A stretch of DNA of 64,000 bases from Halorubrum halophilum (GTDB lineage Archaea; Halobacteriota; Halobacteria; Halobacteriales; Haloferacaceae). The position numbers were made by a program, and so were the translations under genes. The stretch covers positions 62,001 to 126,000 of the forward strand of contig NZ_BBJP01000006.1 in the NCBI RefSeq assembly GCF_000739595.1, read 5' to 3'. Shown here in pieces: positions 52,594-60,191 of this stretch. The notes beneath the pieces were generated by a model, which did no database searches, was not told the origin of the DNA, and saw nothing but the letters and a program-made list of their open reading frames with translations. How positions within the stretch are numbered: the first letter of the stretch is position 1; every line of letters starts with the position of its first letter.

Positions 52594-53955
52594 CTACTCC
52601 GCGGTCGCCGCGATCGCGTCCGCGATGACCTCGGTCCCGACCTCCGCCTGCCGTTGCGTCAAGACGAGCGGCGGCAGCAGCCGCACGACGTTCCCGTACT
52701 GGCCCGCTGTCCAGACGAGGACGCCGTGCTCGTAGCAGTACTCCTGGATGGCGTCGACGCGGTCGTCGTCCGGGTCGCCGTTCGCGTCGACGAACTCGGC
52801 ACCGACGAACAGTCCCTTGCCGCGGACCTGGCCGAGCCCCGGATCGCCCTCGCCAGCGTCGCGGAGGCGGTCGCGGATCCACGCGCCGACCTCCGTCGCG
52901 TGGTCGAGCAGGTCGTGCGACTCGATGTACTCGATCGCGCGCAGCCCGCCGACCATCGCGGGGACGTGGCCCCGGTAGGTGCCCGCGTGGTCGCCCGGCC
53001 CCCACGTGTCGAGGTCCTCGTGGTACATCGTCCCCGACAGCGGCTGCCCGTTGCCGCCGAGCGCCTTCGCGGTCGTCATCACGTCGGGCGTCACGTCGTA
53101 GTGGTCCGACGCCCACCACTCGCCGGTGCGTCCCATGCCGACCTGAATCTCGTCGAACACCAGCGGGAGGTCGTTCTCGTCAGCGATCTCGCGGAGTCCC
53201 GAGAGGAATCCCTCCGGCGGGACGACGACGCCGCCCTCGCCCTGGATGGGCTCGACGAAGATGCCGGCCGGGTCCGTGAGGCCCCCGTACGGCTCCTCGA
53301 CGATCGCTCTGACCTCCTCGAGCGCGCGGTCGACCGACTCCTCAGGGCTCCGGCCCTCCCGGAACGGGTACGGGAACGGCGCGTGCACCACGTCGGGGAG
53401 CAGCGGCGCGTACGGCTTCTTGAACTTCTTGTTGGACGTGATGCTCATCGCGCCGGCCGTCGCCCCGTGGTAGGAGTTCCGGAACGCGAGCAGCCCGTTG
53501 CCGCCCGTGTTGTACTTCGCGAGCTTGATCGACGCCTCGATCGCGTCGCTGCCGGTGGGACCGCCGAAGACGAATCGGCTGTTGCCGGCGAGACTCCCGG
53601 GCGCGATCTCGTCGAGCTTGTCGATGAGGTCGAGGCGCGGTTCCGTCGGGAAGTCGACGGTGTGCGTGAGCTTGTCGATCTGTTCGTGGACGCCCTCGTT
53701 GACGTAGGGATTCGCGTGGCCGACGTTGTACACGCCGATGCCGGCGAAGAAATCGAGGAACAGGTTTCCGTCCGCGTCCTTCAGGGTCGCACCGCGTCCC
53801 TCTTCGAACGCGAGCGGGATGTCGTTCGGGTACGCCACCGCGCTACTGTCGATCGCCTCCTGTCTGTCGAGGAGGCGCCGCGAGTTCGGACCGGGGACTT
53901 GGTCGACGTTCGGTTCCTCCGCGAAGTGCAGTTCGTGGATCGGCGGTCCCGCCAT
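52594..53955 (-). CDS. class III PLP-dependent aminotransferase
   Basis: A 453-residue aminotransferase read from ATG 53953-53955 (MAGPPIHELHFAEEPNVDQV); 17 further in-frame codons are rejected. It belongs to the 4-aminobutyrate / diaminobutyrate group. Signatures are FVFGGPTGSDAIEASIKLAK, RNSYHGATAGAMS, PLVFDEIQVGMGRTGEWWAS (Asp binding the PLP nitrogen) and DVMTTAKALGGNGQPLSGTM with the Schiff-base Lys. Exact substrate is open. It is the last GC-rich gene before the island. Confidence 0.88.
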   Translation of the reverse strand: MAGPPIHELHFAEEPNVDQVPGPNSRRLLDRQEAIDSSAVAYPNDIPLAFEEGRGATLKDADGNLFLDFFAGIGVYNVGHANPYVNEGVHEQIDKLTHTVDFPTEPRLDLIDKLDEIAPGSLAGNSRFVFGGPTGSDAIEASIKLAKYNTGGNGLLAFRNSYHGATAGAMSITSNKKFKKPYAPLLPDVVHAPFPYPFREGRSPEESVDRALEEVRAIVEEPYGGLTDPAGIFVEPIQGEGGVVVPPEGFLSGLREIADENDLPLVFDEIQVGMGRTGEWWASDHYDVTPDVMTTAKALGGNGQPLSGTMYHEDLDTWGPGDHAGTYRGHVPAMVGGLRAIEYIESHDLLDHATEVGAWIRDRLRDAGEGDPGLGQVRGKGLFVGAEFVDANGDPDDDRVDAIQEYCYEHGVLVWTAGQYGNVVRLLPPLVLTQRQAEVGTEVIADAIAATAE

Positions 53956-53983
53956 AGCCCAACCGATACGACACGCCCACATA

Positions 53984-53998
53984 TGGTTGGTGCAACCA
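53984..53998. promoter_or_regulatory. Inverted repeat at aminotransferase promoter
   Basis: tggttg-gtg-caacca (53984-53998) overlaps the TATA-like ccatatgt on the minus strand, about 28 bases upstream of the aminotransferase ATG. Its position suits a repressor site. Confidence 0.45.
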
Positions 53999-54161
53999 GC
54001 AATCAATGACAGTGTATACAGAATCCGTTTTCGATCGTCGTGGCTTCGACCCGCTCTGTACCGGAGAAGGTCCGAAGTCGTGCACGCTCCGCTCGTTGCG
54101 CGCGAGTTCCAGGGTTCGAATCCTCAAGACGCATTTGCGGCTCACGAGTTGTTCGCCGCAA

Positions 54162-54307
54162 AGTGCGCGGGACCGGATTCGAACCGAGGCGAGAAATGCT
54201 CGCTCACTCCGTTCGCTGCGCCTTTCTCGCTGGGCTCAAATCCGCTCCTGCTCCCTCGCTCAGTCGCTACGCTCCTTCGCTCAGTGCGCGGGACCGGATT
54301 CGAACCG
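54162..54307. repeat. 25-bp direct repeat of a tRNA 3' end
   Basis: agtgcgcgggaccggattcg plus the next five bases occur identically at 54162-54186 and 54283-54307. Both read, on the minus strand, as the T-arm and acceptor end of the tRNA-Leu fragment. A third TTCGAA-bearing T-arm-like piece lies near 54113 on the plus strand. Two tandem att-like copies suggest repeated integration or excision at this site. Confidence 0.75.
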
Positions 54308-54340
54308 GCGGACCCCTACGGGATAGCGTCCTAAGCGCCA
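54285..54340 (-). pseudogene. 3' fragment of tRNA-Leu (anticodon UAG), likely attachment site
   Basis: Read on the minus strand this is the 3' part of a class II tRNA. The anticodon stem-loop (54324-54340) has TAG at 54331-54333. A long variable arm follows, then a T-stem/loop (54293-54309) and acceptor strand cccgcgc (54286-54292) with discriminator A at 54285. The matching 5' acceptor gcgcggg and a D-arm are absent. The fragment's 3' side faces the GC-rich chromosome and its broken side faces the AT-rich island, exactly as expected after integration into a tRNA gene. Confidence 0.75.
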
Positions 54341-54480
54341 GAGTGCCTTCGGCACTCTACAGCCCCGTAACATGCTCTCAAAACACCGTTTTCCTCTGTC
54401 TACCGGATCAAATGGCCGGCTTACTTATAAAGATTCACCGGGATAGCGTTAGGCGCTAATCACGTTGGTTTAAATATCAC

Positions 54481-54627
54481 TCCAAGATCTCGCGAGAGGC
54501 TGGATTCCGTATTGGAGTTGCGAGACCACTTGATGTGGATGACTATCTGGCTGGACCCCGGAAGGGAGTGGAGGAGGACGACGGACACCCACCGCTGTTA
54601 ACTACCAGTCAACAGCAACCTGCTTGA
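54481..54627 (+). pseudogene. Tyrosine recombinase (phage integrase) remnant
   Basis: A 48-codon open piece reading SKISREAGFRIGVARPLDVD then DYLAGPRKGVEEDDGHPPLL and TTSQ before a stop. The order LREAG, LDVDDY, then xxxPLLTTSQ resembles the middle of haloarchaeal phage-type integrases (DVDDY to GREPLLxTSQGR). No start or catalytic C-terminal part remains. Its position next to the tRNA fragment fits a degraded element integrase. Confidence 0.6.
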
Positions 54628-54834
54628 ACGACTCTTCGGCGTAACAGAGCGCGAATGTGATACAAACCGAGGCTGGTCTATGGAAGAGGATGATTGGTCA
54701 GTACGGGGGTGATGTGACCGCAAAGGAAACCGATATTGCGTAGAACCACCCGGTTAGCATGGCAATCGCGAGCGACTATTTTAACACCATCTATAGGTAA
54801 ATTAATAATATATCTTTATCTAATTGTGTGAGAC

Positions 54835-55467
54835 ATGTTTACTATGCCCATCTTTGGAAGTACTGAGCCCGGTGCTGATGTGTTTCATAAATGCCCCGAA
54901 TGTGGAGAGGATAAAATATACTCAAAGACAGAAGGGATATTTAGCAAAACCGAGTATATATGTGATTCTTGTGGGCATAAACCAGCTAAAAGCGAAATAA
55001 GAAAATCATTTAGTGAATTACATGAAGAAAATAAAAATGAATCTACTGAATTGTTCGGAATTGAGTTAGATGGACCTAGTGAAAAATTGGACAAGATAAC
55101 AGATACAGAACTAAGACAAGAAGTAAAGGATAGACAACAAGAAGGCTGGGAGGTCGAACAGATTACCGATTCCGGCGAAAAAGTAATAATGACTACTACT
55201 GAGGGAGGCTCAATTGGAGGACACGCTCTTACTGGTGTTCTAACTGGCTTATGGACTTTTGGTGCTGGAAATGTGGCATATAACAAATTATCCAAGAAGA
55301 AGAACAAAGAACGGATTGTGTTGCGTCCTGATGCGGATCAGGCCTCCACAGATAATAACGAAGACCCTATTGAACTCATCCGCGAGCTGAAAGAGCTTAA
55401 TGAGGAAGGCGTGATTACTGATTCAGAATTCGAAAAGAAGAAGGAAAAAATATTAAATGAAATATGA
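54835..55467 (+). CDS. zinc-ribbon and SHOCT-domain protein
   Basis: A 210-residue island protein. A zinc ribbon lies at the N terminus (HKCPECGEDKIYSK with ICDSCGHKPAKS). A central glycine-rich hydrophobic stretch, GGHALTGVLTGLWTFGAGNV, may be membrane-associated. The C terminus is a SHOCT-type short helical domain (ELIRELKELNEEGVITDSEF followed by EKKKEKILNEI). The start ATG at 54835 lies about 26 bases after the TATA-like taataatatatc, suiting a leaderless message. Function unknown. Confidence 0.75.
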   Translation: MFTMPIFGSTEPGADVFHKCPECGEDKIYSKTEGIFSKTEYICDSCGHKPAKSEIRKSFSELHEENKNESTELFGIELDGPSEKLDKITDTELRQEVKDRQQEGWEVEQITDSGEKVIMTTTEGGSIGGHALTGVLTGLWTFGAGNVAYNKLSKKKNKERIVLRPDADQASTDNNEDPIELIRELKELNEEGVITDSEFEKKKEKILNEI

Positions 55468-55601
55468 TATATCAGGCTTCCCACTAAAATGTGAGTTGTT
55501 CATCGCGGACAGCACTTGCGGGTGGTTCTATCATATTCTCGGCCTATCCCGAATCGCTCAATACAGTTGATCTACTGGAAGTGTTGTTCTACCTACATTT
55601 A

Positions 55602-56168
55602 TCAGCTATAATAGAAGAAAACTGTTGCTACCATACCTAAAGATGCGAAAATCACTCCCAAACCGATAGTGAACCGCTTCTGTGCTTTCCGAATTAAATC
55701 GAAATTGTCGTCTGACCACTCAAAATAGACTACCATCATCACTTTTTGATATTCAGTCGCATCAAATCCGTCCCTGATAGCGGTTCGTGGATTTTCGCTA
55801 TTGGGTCCAAATGTCATTGAAGACAGGGTGAAGTATCCATGGAGGAATATAGTAGCCGAAACTAGGAGTAACACGAAAGGAAAGAAAATCAAAGTTGGTT
55901 CTGTTGTCATGCTAAATTGGTTTGATCCAAACTGGTATATCGCGACATAGAACGATCCTAGCAGTAGAATAATTTTTAACATCTCAATTGATTCACCCCG
56001 GAGTATCTGAGCTTCTTCAAGCGCTCTTTCAAAATTACTGATGGCCTGTTTATACAATTGATCCCAAAATTCTGAGTCATCTATCTCCGTATTAAGTCCC
56101 TCAATACTCATCTTCTCGTCATTGTTTTGACTGAGAAATTCCTCGAAATCACGCATATCTGTGGACAA
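55602..56168 (-). CDS. hypothetical membrane protein
   Basis: A 188-residue AT-rich gene. The hydrophilic N-terminal third (about 65 residues) is followed by three hydrophobic segments: IILLLGSFYVAIYQF, TLIFFPFVLLLVSATIFLH and FTIGLGVIFASLGMVATVFF. The soluble loop between the second and third includes FEWSDDNFDLIRKAQKR. Layout (soluble N part plus three helices) recalls effectors that sit at membranes, but I recognise no family. Confidence 0.6.
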   Translation of the reverse strand: MSTDMRDFEEFLSQNNDEKMSIEGLNTEIDDSEFWDQLYKQAISNFERALEEAQILRGESIEMLKIILLLGSFYVAIYQFGSNQFSMTTEPTLIFFPFVLLLVSATIFLHGYFTLSSMTFGPNSENPRTAIRDGFDATEYQKVMMVVYFEWSDDNFDLIRKAQKRFTIGLGVIFASLGMVATVFFYYS

Positions 56169-56479
56169 AATAGGAGGATAGAAAAAACGTAGGTTCGATT
56201 AACTGTCCCAGCTTGATCAAGATGGTCTCCTCTGATATATTAGCACATCTACCTAACAGGTGATTCAGGACAGACCAACCGCAACAAACGGAATCGCTGT
56301 GCTGCACTTATCCTGTGTATCTAGCACGCTATTCCTGCCAAGATTTGAGAATTTCAACAAAACACTTCTTCAATTCTCTACGTCCCTAACTAACAATATT
56401 AGACCCTAGAAGGTGCAGGCGCTACGGCACCACAACCGTCTCCGCTCTACATTTTGTTAGCCGATCTGATCGACGACTG
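56169..56479. other. Gene-free stretch with repeat copy
   Basis: About 310 bases with no gene. It contains one copy (56394-56446) of an imperfect repeat shared with 59376-59431, near the 3' end of the zinc-finger gene. Confidence 0.4.
56394..56446. repeat. Imperfect ~55-bp repeat, copy 1 (copy 2 at 59376-59431)
   Basis: Both copies begin caatattaga, continue with aaggtg, then ctacggcacc and an accg/ct word, with roughly four in five bases matching by eye. Copy 2 is more GC-rich, and most differences are transitions. Both lie in gene-free DNA of the island. Function unknown. Confidence 0.55.
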
Positions 56480-57340
56480 CTAATAGTCGAACTCTTTGGG
56501 GAGTTCACCCTCTGCCCTCTCGTCGTCGAGAAGATCGGCTCCGTCACGGAGGAAAACAATAAAATTGGGAATCTCTCCCTGCCAATCTTCTCGACTGGCA
56601 GTCCTTTCTAACGCGGCTGCGAGATCCAAGGCTTCATCAGCAGAGTAGAGCGCAGACTTACCTCGGCAAGCAATCATGATCCCATCCTTCCTGACTGTGG
56701 ATGACACCCGTTGTCCGGCTTCTCCATCGTACCCTCGTCCCAAGAGCGCCGAGAACAACTTCTGGTCCGTTGGCGCAGTTCGGAGCGGGCGCGTTGGATT
56801 GTCAACACCGAGAAGGTGCTTGCGGAGACGGTGAGCCGTCACCATATCGTCCTTAGCGACGAACTCAGCAACCAGAGTGTAGACGGCCCGAGCTGGAACC
56901 ATCATCCTGTCCTCAACTAGATTGATGTCTTCACTTCCATCGATGACGCTTGTTATGTTACCCTGCTCGTCAACTTCCACGCGCGGGAAGTCGTCGATAG
57001 TGTGATGCTCGCCAGCACTCTCTGGATGATTCTTTCGACCAGCTGTCTGACCGAGGTGGATCATCACTCCTTGCTCGCCAACAAATGTCTGATTACAGTA
57101 CGGACATAACCGAGCGTACTTCTCGTTATCGCGCTCTTCAGGATAGTCCATCTCAACTTCGCGCGCCCCTACGGTTTCGAGATCTTCGAACGAGATGTCT
57201 GGTGGAACCTCACCTCGTGGTCCGTGACCGTCCCCGCTCGAACGATTGACGTGAAGATTCACGCCTCTCGCCAGCGGCGTTGCGTCACACCCTTCGACCG
57301 GACAGCGCACGGTGCGCTCGTCGTTCTGGTGGTTCGTCAT
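56480..57340 (-). CDS. C2H2-type zinc-finger protein
   Basis: A 286-residue protein from ATG 57338-57340 (MTNHQNDERTVRCPVEGCDA); a nine-residue extension is rejected. Two zinc fingers are visible: CPVEGCDATPLARGVNLHV, with a following H, and CPYCNQTFVGEQGVMIHLGQ TAGRKNH. The C-terminal half is a globular domain with SALLGRGYDGEAGQRVSSTV. It looks like haloarchaeal plasmid or virus zinc-finger proteins, probably DNA-binding. Its ATG overlaps the stop of the upstream gene, so they are one operon. Confidence 0.75.
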   Translation of the reverse strand: MTNHQNDERTVRCPVEGCDATPLARGVNLHVNRSSGDGHGPRGEVPPDISFEDLETVGAREVEMDYPEERDNEKYARLCPYCNQTFVGEQGVMIHLGQTAGRKNHPESAGEHHTIDDFPRVEVDEQGNITSVIDGSEDINLVEDRMMVPARAVYTLVAEFVAKDDMVTAHRLRKHLLGVDNPTRPLRTAPTDQKLFSALLGRGYDGEAGQRVSSTVRKDGIMIACRGKSALYSADEALDLAAALERTASREDWQGEIPNFIVFLRDGADLLDDERAEGELPKEFDY

Positions 57341-57630
57341 CGATCCACCTCGAAGTAGGCGAAGCAAGCAAATCCGGAAACCCGGAAGGGCGGGGAGTCC
57401 TTACACTCTACAGTAGCATGTAGAACCGCATGGGCACCGGCTCTAGCAACTTCGACCACCTGCTGGCAGTCATAATTGTTGTTGTAGCTGCTGGCCTTAC
57501 ACTCGCACTCAGCCGGAATGAGAACCTCTCGACGATCTACGATGTTCTCTAAAACGCTCTTTGCCCTATCTGCGCTGAAATTCAGTACCTCAACGATGCT
57601 CTTATCTGCCGGAGAGTTGTGTTCTTGCAT
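57337..57630 (-). CDS. hypothetical island protein, Cys-containing
   Basis: A 97-residue protein from ATG 57628-57630 (MQEHNSPADKSIVEVLNFSA). A GTG 15 codons upstream (57675) is also possible. The sequence has AECECKASSYNNNYDCQQVV and VECKDSPPFRVSGFACFAYF, with several cysteines that could bind metal. It overlaps the zinc-finger gene by four bases and ends just inside one copy of the 12-bp motif CCTTCCGGGTTT. No family recognised. Confidence 0.55.
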   Translation of the reverse strand: MQEHNSPADKSIVEVLNFSADRAKSVLENIVDRREVLIPAECECKASSYNNNYDCQQVVEVARAGAHAVLHATVECKDSPPFRVSGFACFAYFEVDR

Positions 57631-57725
57631 GGCTTTCTGGTAACCCGGAAGGTCGCCCGTCCGGTGTTCTAGCACCGGGCGTTTCTACGCCGCAACGCCC
57701 CGAGAGACGGGCAACCTTCTACCAG

Positions 57726-57739
57726 TAACTTCGTAGTTA
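57726..57739. promoter_or_regulatory. Palindrome between divergent island genes
   Basis: taact-tcgt-agtta is symmetric and lies between the minus-strand operon (start 57630) and the winged-helix gene (start 57804). A TATA-like actatacttt at about 57778 precedes the latter. It is a candidate operator for that regulator. Confidence 0.4.
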
Positions 57740-57803
57740 TTGGTGATAAGTCTTTTCCACTAACCTCGAAGTCAGAGGGACTATACTTTGTCCTCTCAGA
57801 CAC

Positions 57804-58043
57804 ATGCGCATGAAGAAGGAACGGGATGATAGCGGCCAGTATACGGAACAGATTACGCTTGATAGCGTGATGTCTGTATTCGACCGCGTCGAGGTACCGG
57901 TACTGACCGCCAACGAGGTGGCCGACGAGTTGGACTGTTCCAGACCAAGTGCATACAACAAACTGGAAGTTCTTGTCGAACAGGGAGAGATACACAAAAA
58001 GAAGGTCGGAGCAAGAGCTGTGGTCTACATCTCGGTGGAATAG
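57804..58043 (+). CDS. winged-helix transcriptional regulator
   Basis: A 79-residue wHTH protein of a kind common in haloarchaeal mobile regions. Text: ITLDSVMSVFDRVEVPVLTA then NEVADELDCSRPSAYNKLEV LVEQGEIHKKKVGARAVVYI, the recognition helix (CSRPSAYNKLEVL) and wing. The start at 57804 is about 25 bases after a TATA-like box. The opposite-strand frame over 57669-58082 is a shadow. It probably controls the divergent zinc-finger operon. Confidence 0.8.
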   Translation: MRMKKERDDSGQYTEQITLDSVMSVFDRVEVPVLTANEVADELDCSRPSAYNKLEVLVEQGEIHKKKVGARAVVYISVE

Positions 58044-58358
58044 GCGCAGGCGATCTCCACTTAGAATTTTAGAGAGCCCCAAATAGAATTACCCGGCCTT
58101 GGAAACACCTCGAAAAGACTCGTATCCGGTAGACTTACATGTCCGGAGAATAGAAGTATAAATGAGCAGACTGCAGACCTCTAAAGTACCCATCGCTCAA
58201 CTTACTTACCATCTTCCTACGGGTCGCTCGTCCGCCCCTAGCCAACGGTCTGTGAGTCGACAGAGTGGTGCACTTTTGCGGGTAACTCCAATACCCGGAG
58301 TTACGGGTTTCGCGTCGATAAGCCCGTGTAGTCGGGTCTGCTCGCCTCCAATGTCTCA
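58044..58358. other. Gene-free stretch with hairpin
   Basis: About 315 bases. It contains an 8-bp inverted repeat gtaactcc-aataccc-ggagttac at 58282-58304, 55 bases before the next gene. It could be an operator or a leader hairpin. No gene is evident on either strand. Confidence 0.4.
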
Positions 58359-59108
58359 ATGAGTTCAAAACTCCCAAACCGTACGTCCACTAGCCAAAAT
58401 AAAAAACAGCCAACGAGAGGCCATCCGTTCACGAACAGCGACGGGACTGAAGTTTCTATCATTCCGAGAGAACTCAGCCCACCAGTCACAAAAAATCACA
58501 CCTATCTCGATCCAAAAGATGATTCATCCAATCAGGGTAATATTGCTGGCCGGCCGCCAAAATGGAAACGGCTGGAACTAACCAATCGCGGGATATTTAA
58601 TGGAAAATGGTCGGACCAGACCATGAAGCGGAGTCAGGATGACTGGTACTTTTGTCGAAATGTGGCCTGTCAGGTCGGTTTGTCAAAGAGAGCAAAAGAA
58701 ACAGTATGGCAAATCTTCAGCCGTCTTGATATGCGGTCTTACAAGAAATATGAAAGCCATCCAGAGTATCACTACACTATCCGACCAAGCAGGTCTGACG
58801 GACACCTGCCATCAATCACTCCTATTCAGACAACCTATCACAAGCACTATCTAGTCATATTCTCCATCTGTGCGATTTTGTACAATCAGAACCGATCCGA
58901 CCATCAACAAAAATACTACCCCGGAAAAGATTATGAAAGTAGAGATAGGTATGGCGTCCTTGGGCGCTTCGTTCGGAATCTTGTGGATGAGGATCTCAAA
59001 GACTGTAACAAACTACTCCAGCAGTTTTCTGAACAGGTCGGGTTCAGCAACGATCACATCCGTTCGTGCATGGAGAAACTACGTCAGGAATGTCCTCGAC
59101 TAGAGTAG
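58359..59108 (+). CDS. hypothetical protein, weakly cyclin/TFB-like
   Basis: A 249-residue AT-rich gene. The N-terminal 80 residues are polar and probably unstructured. Then DDWYFCRNVACQVGLSKRAK and ETVWQIFSRLDMRSYKKY resemble the cyclin-like helical repeat of archaeal transcription-factor-B relatives and of a haloarchaeal protein annotated as RNA polymerase epsilon. The C-terminal part (YLVIFSICAILYNQNRSDHQ and FVRNLVDEDLKDCNKLLQQF) continues that helical pattern. The likeness is weak. It may be an island transcription cofactor. Confidence 0.55.
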   Translation: MSSKLPNRTSTSQNKKQPTRGHPFTNSDGTEVSIIPRELSPPVTKNHTYLDPKDDSSNQGNIAGRPPKWKRLELTNRGIFNGKWSDQTMKRSQDDWYFCRNVACQVGLSKRAKETVWQIFSRLDMRSYKKYESHPEYHYTIRPSRSDGHLPSITPIQTTYHKHYLVIFSICAILYNQNRSDHQQKYYPGKDYESRDRYGVLGRFVRNLVDEDLKDCNKLLQQFSEQVGFSNDHIRSCMEKLRQECPRLE

Positions 59109-59656
59109 GAAGTAGTACTGATTTTTGAGTCCTACTTAAAGGGTTGCCCCCCTATATAAAGTAATGTATATTAGTAAGAGTGGAGGGGTTGCAAAGTAGG
59201 AAATGTGTCTTGATTTCTAACACCAGAGATGGTCCTTCCCCGGAGCCACAAAGCCTTACGACATGACGGTATAGTCATGGACTCAATATCATAATCACCG
59301 CAGCGGCCTTCGAGGGCATAAACAGAATTTCAACAGAGCTAATTCATCCTATTCCGGGTGTCGTTGGTCTATTCACAATATTAGATCCGGGAAGGTGGGG
59401 GCGGCTACGGCACCGCGACCGCCTCTGCACCGCACCGCACTTGGTCGCGCTGACGACCGTTCCGGTGCGTTTCTGGCGGTCAGTCGTGACCATCAGTCCT
59501 AATCTTACCAATAGAGAGTCAACACCATATCTATCCCGCACCCTTCCGGGTTTTATCAGTAAATCAACCATGACTGTAGTCAAGATCGTTCAAGCGTAGC
59601 GGCGAGGCAAGGTTAAGCGAAGTAAGTAGTATGGGAACTTGGCCTAGCGGCAACGG
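59109..59656. other. Gene-free stretch with repeat copy 2
   Basis: Nearly 550 bases without a convincing gene. It contains TATA-like text (cctatataaag at about 59152), the second copy of the 55-bp repeat (59376-59431) and one CCTTCCGGGTTT motif (59542-59553). The minus-strand frame 59344-59583 is basic and unconvincing. Confidence 0.45.
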
Positions 59657-59794
59657 TTACTCGGTGAGTATATTATCTGCTTTTTCTCGGATTCGACCTG
59701 CTTCAACCCGAGCGGTTGGCTGGCGTGTTTCGTCGTTCTCTATCTCTCGCATTTTCGACTTGACGAAAGACAGCTGACGTGAACTGAGTTCCAT
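59657..59794 (-). CDS. possible small charged protein
   Basis: A 45-residue frame from ATG 59792-59794: MELSSRQLSFVKSKMREIEN and then DETRQPTARVEAGRIREKAD NILTE. The composition is helix-like and coding-like. A perfect palindrome sits 15 bases upstream at 59810-59823. It could be a small antitoxin or regulator. No family recognised. Confidence 0.4.
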   Translation of the reverse strand: MELSSRQLSFVKSKMREIENDETRQPTARVEAGRIREKADNILTE

Positions 59795-59809
59795 ACTGTT
59801 CTATCAATC

Positions 59810-59823
59810 TTGAAGTACTTCAA
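59810..59823. promoter_or_regulatory. 14-bp palindrome ttgaagtacttcaa
   Basis: Perfectly symmetric and followed by further CTTCAA/CTTCAG words (to about 59837). It lies just upstream of the small minus-strand frame. It may be an operator cluster. Confidence 0.45.
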
Positions 59824-59858
59824 CTTCAGCTTCAAGTCTTGCGGTAAATCACAAAACA

Positions 59859-59897
59859 CTCCCTGCGGGTAAGACACAGCGTCTTACCTACAGGGAG
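59859..59897. other. Strong hairpin (17-nt arms, 5-nt loop)
   Basis: ctccctg-cgg-gtaagac (59859-59875) pairs with gtcttac-cta-cagggag (59881-59897) around loop acagc, with one 3-nt internal mismatch. It is the strongest local structure in the island part. It may be a terminator, a small-RNA end or an origin/nick hairpin. There is no U-tract after it. Confidence 0.5.
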
Positions 59898-59900
59898 AAT

Positions 59901-60191
59901 TTGTTATTTATAAACGTAGAGGGAGAAGGCCCCTTCCGGGTTTTAGGACGAGTTTCAAACAAGAAGTTCAGACAATTGAGAAACCACAAGCGGGGACCCT
60001 TCCAGCGTTTAACAAGAAGCTCAGACGATTATTTGAACTATTATAGTAAAACTGCAGATACGGCCATTACCCTCCCCGGCTCCTATCTCTACTTCCTCGA
60101 CCTAAGTAGAGTTCGGCCCACGGATGCCCGGTGGACAACCGTTTCCGTTGAATGGGATGTACTCATCTATACAGAAGAACCACAGACTTAA
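59901..60191 (+). pseudogene. possible truncated gene without canonical start
   Basis: A frame of 96 codons opening only with TTG, no ATG or GTG available. The text looks protein-like: INVEGEGPFRVLGRVSNKKF and later TAITLPGSYLYFLDLSRVRP TDARWTTVSVEWDVLIYTEE. The frame is also open back to about 59814. It contains one copy of the 12-bp motif. I think it is a decayed gene or the tail of one. Confidence 0.35.

Noticed and set aside
1-54000. CRISPR arrays or rRNA genes
   Set aside because: I looked for regularly spaced repeats and rRNA-like conserved blocks and saw none. The only regular repeats are short tandem units described above.
54285-54375. Complete tRNA-Leu gene
   Set aside because: The 3' half is excellent, but no 5' acceptor strand or D-arm pairs with it. 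The sequence right of 54340 forms its own unrelated hairpin.
57669-58082. 137-codon frame opposite the winged-helix gene
   Set aside because: The plus-strand frame (57804-58043) is a clear HTH protein with a TATA box, so the opposite frame is a shadow.
59344-59583. 79-codon minus-strand frame over the repeat copy
   Set aside because: Basic composition, covers the non-coding 55-bp repeat and a 12-bp motif.
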